Shown here one piece after another: positions 6,771-11,125 of a DNA stretch of 11,125 nucleotides (positions within the stretch are counted from its first letter, which is position 1; the number at the start of each line of letters is the position of its first letter). Both the position numbers and the translations under genes were made by a program. The stretch is from assembly GCA_009695395.1 (NCBI GenBank), contig SIBB01000073.1, forward strand, positions 1-11,125. Reading direction: 5' to 3'. The notes below the pieces were generated by a model that saw nothing but the letters and a program-made list of their open reading frames with translations, was not told where the DNA came from and made no database searches. This DNA is from Pedosphaera sp. (GTDB lineage Bacteria; Verrucomicrobiota; Verrucomicrobiia; Limisphaerales; SXTU01).

Positions 6771-6908
6771 GTGCGCGGAAGAATGGAGCGCGGGCAGCGA
6801 CGGGGCGAGGTAGAAAGCGCGGCGCGGCACCGTGAGCGGCAACACTCATCTCCGTGCGTCACCGGCCTTCGCTTGAATTTAGCAGGACCTGCCGAGTATG
6901 ACTTCGGA
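6771..6908. promoter_or_regulatory. Divergent control region between UbiA and cytochrome genes
   Basis: The 138 bases between the two divergent start codons should contain promoters for both directions. On the plus strand TTGAAT (6873-6878) and TATGAC (6897-6902), 18 bases apart, resemble sigma-70 -35/-10 boxes (4 of 6 matches each). Transcription would then begin at or near the GTG at 6909, giving a leaderless or near-leaderless message. The perfect palindrome GCAGG-A-CCTGC (6882-6892) lies between the boxes, where a repressor could bind. On the minus strand TGCTAAATT (complement of 6875-6883) is a possible extended -10. A long frame runs through the region from a GTG at 6771, but its Arg-rich translation does not look like a real N-terminus. 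These are motif-level guesses. Confidence 0.35.
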
Positions 6909-9497
6909 GTGCCATCGCTTCTGCAAGCCACTGTTCGCGTTGCATTACTGCTTACATTGGCAGGATTGCTCGTCACGGTGGTGAACGCAGCGACTCCGGT
7001 GAACTTCGCCCGTGAAGTTCGCCCATTGCTGGTGAAGCGTTGTCTCGCTTGTCACGACGCCGAGCACGCGAAGGGCGGGCTGCGTCTCGACTCCCGCGAA
7101 GCCGCGCTCAAAGGCGGCAAGTCCAAACAACCCACGCTCGTCCCCGGCGCGCCCGCGAAGAGCGAGTTGGTCAAACGCATCGCCACTCACGATTCGGACG
7201 AGCTGATGCCGCCCAAAGGTGGCGCGCTCACCTCAGCGCAAATCGCTTTGCTCACACGCTGGATTGCGGAAGGCGCGAACTGGCCCGCCGCGAGCGAGAT
7301 CAAGCACTGGGCGTTCGTCCCACCGATACGGCCAGCAGTTCCGGCGGTGAAGAACAAGGCATGGGCGCGCAATCCGATTGACCATTTCATCCTCGCGAAG
7401 CTTGAGGAACGCGGTTGGACACCATCGCCCGCGGCGGAGAAACGCGTGGTGCTGCGCCGCGGCTTCCTCGATCTCACCGGCCTTCCGCCAACGCTCGCGG
7501 AGCAGGACACGTTTCTCGCGGACAAGTCCCCCGACGCGTTTGCAAAACTCGTGGATGATCTACTCGCGCGCGCTTCCTACGGCGAACGCTGGGGGCGCCA
7601 CTGGCTGGACCTCGCGCGCTACGCGGAGTCGAACGGCTACGAGCGCGATGCGCCGAAGCCGAGCGTCTGGCGCTATCGCGACTACGTCATTTCCGCCTTC
7701 AACACGGACAAACCTTACGACCGATTCATCCGCGAGCAAATCGCCGGCGACGAGTTGCCCGACGCGAACGCCGAGACGCTCATCGCCACCGGCTTCCACC
7801 GACTCGGCCCGTGGGACGATGAGCCCGCCGACTCGTTGCAAGATCGCGCGGACCAAGTGGACGACCTGATTCGCACCACGTCGCAGGCATTCCTCGGCGT
7901 GACGCTCGGCTGCGCGCGCTGTCACGACCACAAGTTTGACCCGCTCACCGCGCGCGATTACTACAGCCTCGCCGCCGTCTTCGCGCCGCTGAAGCGCACG
8001 CAGTCCGGCCGCAGTGACCTCGACGCGCCCGCCGGTTCACGCGCGGAACTCAAGGTGATCGCCGCACGCGACCAACGCATCGCCACGCTGACGAAGGAAA
8101 TGGATTCCGCCCGCGCCGCCTTCCGCACTGAGTTTCTCGCTACTGACAAATCTACTCTTTCCACCGAAGTGATCGCCGCGTTCCACACCGATGCTAAACA
8201 GCAAACCGCCGCACAGAAGGAGCTGGTAAAGAAGTTCGCGCCGCAGTTGGAAGCGGAGCTGACGAAAGCGCTATCCGTCGCAACCCGCGAGAAAATCCGC
8301 GCGGCCGAAACCGCCCTCACCGAACTGCGCCGCGCGACGCCCGACTTGCCGCGCGGCTACTTCCCGAGCGAGCCGTCGTCCGCAGCGCCGAAGAGTTTCG
8401 TTCTGTTACGCGGCAGCGCGCATAATCTCGGGCCCGAAGTGTTCCCCGCCGTGCCCGTAGCGCTCACGGCGAAGCAGCCAGCCTTTCCCGCGCCCGACGA
8501 GTTTACCACGCGCCGCCGGCTCACGGTCGCGAACTGGATTGCCAGCGCGGACAATCCGCTCACCGCACGCGTCCTCGTGAACCGCGTCTGGCAGCACCAC
8601 TTCGGCGAGGGCCTCGTGCGCACACCAAGCGACTTCGGCCTCATCGGCACCGCCCCCACGCATCCCGAACTGCTCGATTGGCTCGCCGACTGGTTCGTGA
8701 AAGAAGGCGGTTGGTCGGTGAAGAAATTGCACCGATTGATTCTCGCGAGCGCGACGTGGCAGCAGGCCTCGGGAGATGCGGAAGGTGGAATGAGGAATGC
8801 GGAATCAGGGACTCTGCGCGCCTCGGCCATTCCGCATTCCGGATTGCGCATTCCGCATTCAGAAGACCCTGAGAACTTGCTCCTCAGCCGCTTCCCCTAC
8901 CGCCGCCTCGAGGTCGAGGCCATCCGCGACTCGATGCTCGCGGTGAGCGGGCGGCTGAACCCGCGCGTCGGCGGGCCGAGCATGTATCCCGAGGTGCCGA
9001 AGGAAGCGTTCGCCGGCAGCAGCGACCCGGACAAAATCTGGAAACCCTTCGATGAAACCGATGCCTCGCGACGCACGGTGTATGCCTTCCTGAAACGCTC
9101 CTTCATGGTGCCGATGCTCGAAGTGCTGGACGTGTGCGACACCACGCAGAGCAGCGACAAACGCGCCGTCACGAGCGTCGCTCCGCAGGCGCTCACGCTC
9201 TTCAACGGCGCGTTCGTGAATCACCAAGCTCGCCACTTCGCCGACCGTCTCCGCCGCGAAGTCGGTGCGAACCTCGACGCACAAATCGAACGCGCGTGGC
9301 GGCTCGCGCTGGCGCGTCCACCGAAGACAGGGGAACTGACCGCGATGCGCCGCTTCCTCGCCGAGGAAACCGCGAACCAGACGAAGGAATCCACGGCATC
9401 GGGCAAGACGCTTTTCAGCGAGGCCGCCGCGCATGCCGCGCTCACGCAGATGTGCCGGGTGGTGCTGAACTTGAACGAGTTCGTTTATCCCGATTAA
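6909..9497 (+). CDS. Planctomycete-type cytochrome c protein (PSCyt1-DUF1549-DUF1553)
   Basis: An 862-residue exported haem protein. I choose the GTG at 6909 because it puts a signal peptide (about 1-28, ending VVNAA) at the N-terminus; the frame opens at 6771 but that extension is Arg-rich and atypical. Domains: PSCyt1 (about 32-125) with haem site CLACH (45-49) and probable axial Met100 in ELMPPKGG; PSCyt2/DUF1549 (about 155-362) with RNPIDHFILAKL, YGERWGRHWLDLARYAESNG and a second CXXCH, CARCHDHKFDP (335-345); a charged helical linker (380-480); DUF1553 (about 530-795) with RVLVNRVWQHHFGEGLV. The family is abundant in Planctomycetota and Verrucomicrobiota; its function is unproven, often suggested to serve polymer degradation. 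Residues 622-652 are a repeat-derived insertion within DUF1553 (see the repeat entry). DUF1501 gene 4 bases downstream. Confidence 0.9.
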   Translation: MPSLLQATVRVALLLTLAGLLVTVVNAATPVNFAREVRPLLVKRCLACHDAEHAKGGLRLDSREAALKGGKSKQPTLVPGAPAKSELVKRIATHDSDELMPPKGGALTSAQIALLTRWIAEGANWPAASEIKHWAFVPPIRPAVPAVKNKAWARNPIDHFILAKLEERGWTPSPAAEKRVVLRRGFLDLTGLPPTLAEQDTFLADKSPDAFAKLVDDLLARASYGERWGRHWLDLARYAESNGYERDAPKPSVWRYRDYVISAFNTDKPYDRFIREQIAGDELPDANAETLIATGFHRLGPWDDEPADSLQDRADQVDDLIRTTSQAFLGVTLGCARCHDHKFDPLTARDYYSLAAVFAPLKRTQSGRSDLDAPAGSRAELKVIAARDQRIATLTKEMDSARAAFRTEFLATDKSTLSTEVIAAFHTDAKQQTAAQKELVKKFAPQLEAELTKALSVATREKIRAAETALTELRRATPDLPRGYFPSEPSSAAPKSFVLLRGSAHNLGPEVFPAVPVALTAKQPAFPAPDEFTTRRRLTVANWIASADNPLTARVLVNRVWQHHFGEGLVRTPSDFGLIGTAPTHPELLDWLADWFVKEGGWSVKKLHRLILASATWQQASGDAEGGMRNAESGTLRASAIPHSGLRIPHSEDPENLLLSRFPYRRLEVEAIRDSMLAVSGRLNPRVGGPSMYPEVPKEAFAGSSDPDKIWKPFDETDASRRTVYAFLKRSFMVPMLEVLDVCDTTQSSDKRAVTSVAPQALTLFNGAFVNHQARHFADRLRREVGANLDAQIERAWRLALARPPKTGELTAMRRFLAEETANQTKESTASGKTLFSEAAAHAALTQMCRVVLNLNEFVYPD
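8776..8858. repeat. GGAATGC-based imperfect inverted repeat inserted in frame
   Basis: Two 30-base arms (8776-8805 and 8829-8858) pair with 25 of 30 matches around a 23-base loop (8806-8828). Each arm is built from copies of the heptamer GGAATGC (right arm: its complement GCATTCC), e.g. GAGGAATGCGGAAT on the left and ATTCCGCATTCCGGATTGCG on the right. The element lies inside the DUF1553 part of the cytochrome gene between two conserved blocks, LHRLILASATWQQAS and DPENLLLSRFPYRRLEVEAIRD, and is translated as about 30 extra residues containing GGMRNAESG and IPHSGLRIPHS. The frame is kept. No clear target-site duplication is visible beyond a trivial AGA on both sides. It resembles a REP- or MITE-like palindromic element; this copy encodes no protein of its own. 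In RNA it would form a long hairpin. Confidence 0.85.
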
Positions 9498-9501
9498 ACG
9501 A

Positions 9502-10974
9502 ATGAACCTTCACCACACTTTCCGCCCGAACCTCACGCCGTGCGGCCGCACCCGCCGCGAGTTCCTCTGGCAGGCGGGCGCGGGTTTCGCGGGACTTGGC
9601 TTGCTCGACATTCTGCAGCGCGACGGTTTCTTCGCTTCCGCTCAAGCCGCCTCGTCCGTCGCACAATCACCGCTCGTGCCGAGAGCGCCGCATTTTCCGA
9701 CCAAGGCCAAGCACGTCATCTTCCTCTTCATGAACGGCGCGCCGAGTCAGGTGGACACATTCGACCCCAAGCCCGAGTTGGCGAAGCATCACGGCAAACC
9801 TTACGCGGGCAAAGTGAAGGCCGTCGGCTCGAACGGCCGGCCGATTGGTTACTTAATGCAGTCGCCGTTCGATTTCAAAGCGCACGGACGCAGCGGCCTG
9901 CCGATCAGCAGCCTGTTCCCGCACACGTCCAAATTCGCCGACGACCTCTGCGTGTTACGTTCGCTTTACACGGACACGGCGGCGCACGCGTCCGGCTGCC
10001 TCCAAATGAACACCGGCAGCATCTTCATCGGCCGGCCGAGCCTCGGCTCGTGGTTGAGCTACGGCCTCGGCACGCAAAACGCCGCGCTGCCGAGCTTCGT
10101 GGTGATGACCGACCCGCGCGGCGGACCGATTGGCAGCGCATCGAACTGGACCGCCGGCTACATGCCCGCCGCGTATCAGGGCACGCTCTTCCGAAGCAAA
10201 GGCAACCCGCTGCTCGACCTCGCCTCGCCCGAGGGCGTCAGCCCGCGCGCCCAACGCCGCTCGCTCGATTTGCTCGCTGAGTTGAACGAACAGCACCGCC
10301 GCGAGCGCCCGCAGGAGTCCGAGCTGTCCGCGCGCATTCTCTCTTACGAACTCGCCTACCAGATGCAGACCAGCGCGGCGGGCGTGGTGGATTTGAAGGA
10401 CGAACCTGCCGCGACGCGCGAGCTTTACGGTCTCGACCAACCGCTCACCGCCGACTTCGGTGCGAAGTGCCTCGTCGCGCGCCGGCTCATCGAGAAGGGC
10501 GTGCGCTTCGTGCAGCTTTACTCCGGTGGCGGCCATCTCGAAGACACCTGGGACGGCCACAGCGATTGCATCAAGAACCACACGCTCCACGCGGGCGAGA
10601 CGGACAAGCCCATCGCCGCGCTCATCGCCGACCTCAAGCGCACCGGTCTCTGGGATGAAACGCTGCTGGTCTGGGGCGGCGAGTTTGGCCGCACGCCCAC
10701 GAGTGAGGGCGTCGGCAAGCCGGGCCGCGACCACAACTGGCACGGCTTCTCGATGTGGCTCGCGGGCGCGGGCGTGAAGGGCGGGCAGTTCATCGGTGCG
10801 ACGGACGAGCTGGGCTTTGAGGCGGTCGAGGAGCGCCACCACGTTTCCGATTTGCACGCGACAATTTTGCATCTCATGGGCTTAGACCACGAGCGGCTCA
10901 CGTATTTCTACCAAGGGCTGGAGCAGCGCATCACCGGCGTGCGCGGCGAAGTCATCAAGAAGGCACTGGCGTAG
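9502..10974 (+). CDS. DUF1501 family protein, Tat-exported (alkaline phosphatase/sulfatase-like fold)
   Basis: A 490-residue protein. The N-terminus has a twin-arginine signal, TRREFLWQAGAGFAGLGL (17-34), so it is probably exported folded, with cleavage after the AQAAS region near residue 50. The mature part has the DUF1501 hallmarks: KHVIFLFMNGAPSQVDTFDPKPEL (70-93), LRSLYTDTAAHASGCLQMNTG (152-172), VQLYSGGGHLEDTWDGH (337-353), VWGGEFGRTPT (390-400) and GRDHNWHGFSMWLAGAGVKGG (408-428). The fold is related to the alkaline phosphatase/sulfatase superfamily; Asp, His and Glu in these blocks could bind metal, but no activity is established to my knowledge. It follows the cytochrome gene by 4 bases and the pairing is very common in this bacterial group, implying a joint role. 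No ribosome-binding site is evident. Full length. Confidence 0.93.
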   Translation: MNLHHTFRPNLTPCGRTRREFLWQAGAGFAGLGLLDILQRDGFFASAQAASSVAQSPLVPRAPHFPTKAKHVIFLFMNGAPSQVDTFDPKPELAKHHGKPYAGKVKAVGSNGRPIGYLMQSPFDFKAHGRSGLPISSLFPHTSKFADDLCVLRSLYTDTAAHASGCLQMNTGSIFIGRPSLGSWLSYGLGTQNAALPSFVVMTDPRGGPIGSASNWTAGYMPAAYQGTLFRSKGNPLLDLASPEGVSPRAQRRSLDLLAELNEQHRRERPQESELSARILSYELAYQMQTSAAGVVDLKDEPAATRELYGLDQPLTADFGAKCLVARRLIEKGVRFVQLYSGGGHLEDTWDGHSDCIKNHTLHAGETDKPIAALIADLKRTGLWDETLLVWGGEFGRTPTSEGVGKPGRDHNWHGFSMWLAGAGVKGGQFIGATDELGFEAVEERHHVSDLHATILHLMGLDHERLTYFYQGLEQRITGVRGEVIKKALA

Positions 10975-10984
10975 CACGGGAACC

Positions 10985-11010
10985 TGCCCGCGCGTTCTGC
11001 AGGGCGGGCA
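10985..11010. terminator. Possible bidirectional hairpin between convergent genes
   Basis: TGCCCGC (10985-10991) pairs with GCGGGCA (11004-11010) around a 12-base loop, 10 bases after the DUF1501 stop and 22 bases from the end of the opposing gene. There is no T-tract on either side, and an alternative pairing CCTGC/GCAGG exists, so it is only a weak terminator candidate. Confidence 0.3.
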
Positions 11011-11032
11011 AGAACAGGAGGCTACGGTGGAG

Positions 11033-11125
11033 CTAACTGCGATACGGCTCCCACTCCGGCTCGTTCGCGAAAATCCAGCGGTAGTAGTCCGTGCCTTGCA
11101 GTTTCGCGGCGGCAGCTTCGTCCAC
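11033..11125 (-). CDS. 3' end of an unidentified gene (C-terminal 30 residues)
   Basis: On the minus strand a frame enters from beyond the window and ends at the TAG at 11033-11035. The visible residues begin VDEAAAAKLQGTDYY and finish with RWIFANEPEWEPYRS. The composition (aromatic-rich, well-formed, GC-ending codons) and convergent placement 58 bases from the DUF1501 stop suggest a real protein C-terminus. I do not recognise the family from this fragment, and no function is proposed. Confidence 0.6.
   Translation of the reverse strand: MDEAAAAKLQGTDYYRWIFANEPEWEPYRS

Noticed and set aside
5554..6849. Minus-strand frame of 431 codons overlapping UbiA in another frame
   Set aside because: Arg/Ala-rich shadow; the UbiA frame carries the NDxxDxxxD motif and membrane helices.
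6771..6908. N-terminal extension of the cytochrome gene from the GTG at 6771
   Set aside because: The extra 46 residues are Arg-rich and polar and would bury the signal peptide; the GTG at 6909 gives a normal exported N-terminus.
1..11125. CRISPR array, tRNA or rRNA genes, transposase
   Set aside because: I saw no spaced direct repeats, no cloverleaf-like or rRNA-like sequence, and no transposase or integrase frame in the window.

Overview
The window reads as a chromosome fragment of a Gram-negative bacterium of the Planctomycetota/Verrucomicrobiota group, most likely a verrucomicrobium. The main evidence is a planctomycete-type cytochrome (PSCyt1/DUF1549/DUF1553) gene followed by a Tat-exported DUF1501 gene, a second diheme protein with a PA14-like front end, a SMUG1-type uracil-DNA glycosylase, high G+C, and a GGAATGC-rich hairpin repeat. 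The assignment is inferred from gene content only.

Layout. 1-2160 (+): the end of an aa3-type cytochrome c oxidase operon, with subunit III (5' end outside the window), subunit IV, two small unassigned membrane proteins, and subunit II. It closes with a textbook intrinsic terminator (2181-2211). 2212-3386 (+): a SCO1/SenC copper chaperone and a DUF420 membrane protein, overlapping by ATGA; both are oxidase-assembly functions. 3433-6770 (-): a UbiA-family prenyltransferase, a secreted diheme PA14-like protein and SMUG1, in that transcriptional order and probably one operon. 6771-6908: a divergent control region. 6909-10974 (+): the PSCyt/DUF1553 cytochrome and the DUF1501 protein, 4 bases apart. 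11033-11125 (-): the last 30 codons of an unidentified convergent gene.

How they fit together. The first seven genes make one functional block for building and metallating a terminal oxidase: CuA subunit II, subunits III and IV, SCO for copper delivery, DUF420 for assembly. A small Cys-X2-Cys membrane protein inside the operon is a candidate accessory factor. The second half is the exported haem-protein repertoire typical of this bacterial group, whose biochemical role is largely unknown.

The most interesting item is an 83-base imperfect inverted repeat at 8776-8858, inserted in frame inside the DUF1553 region of the cytochrome gene and translated as an extra loop rich in MRNAE and RIPHS peptides. 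Its underlying heptamer GGAATGC has no stop codon in any of the six frames, and its 7-base period makes every frame of a strand encode the same cyclic heptapeptide. It therefore looks like a mobile or amplified repeat well suited to inserting into genes. None of the starts examined has a clear Shine-Dalgarno sequence.
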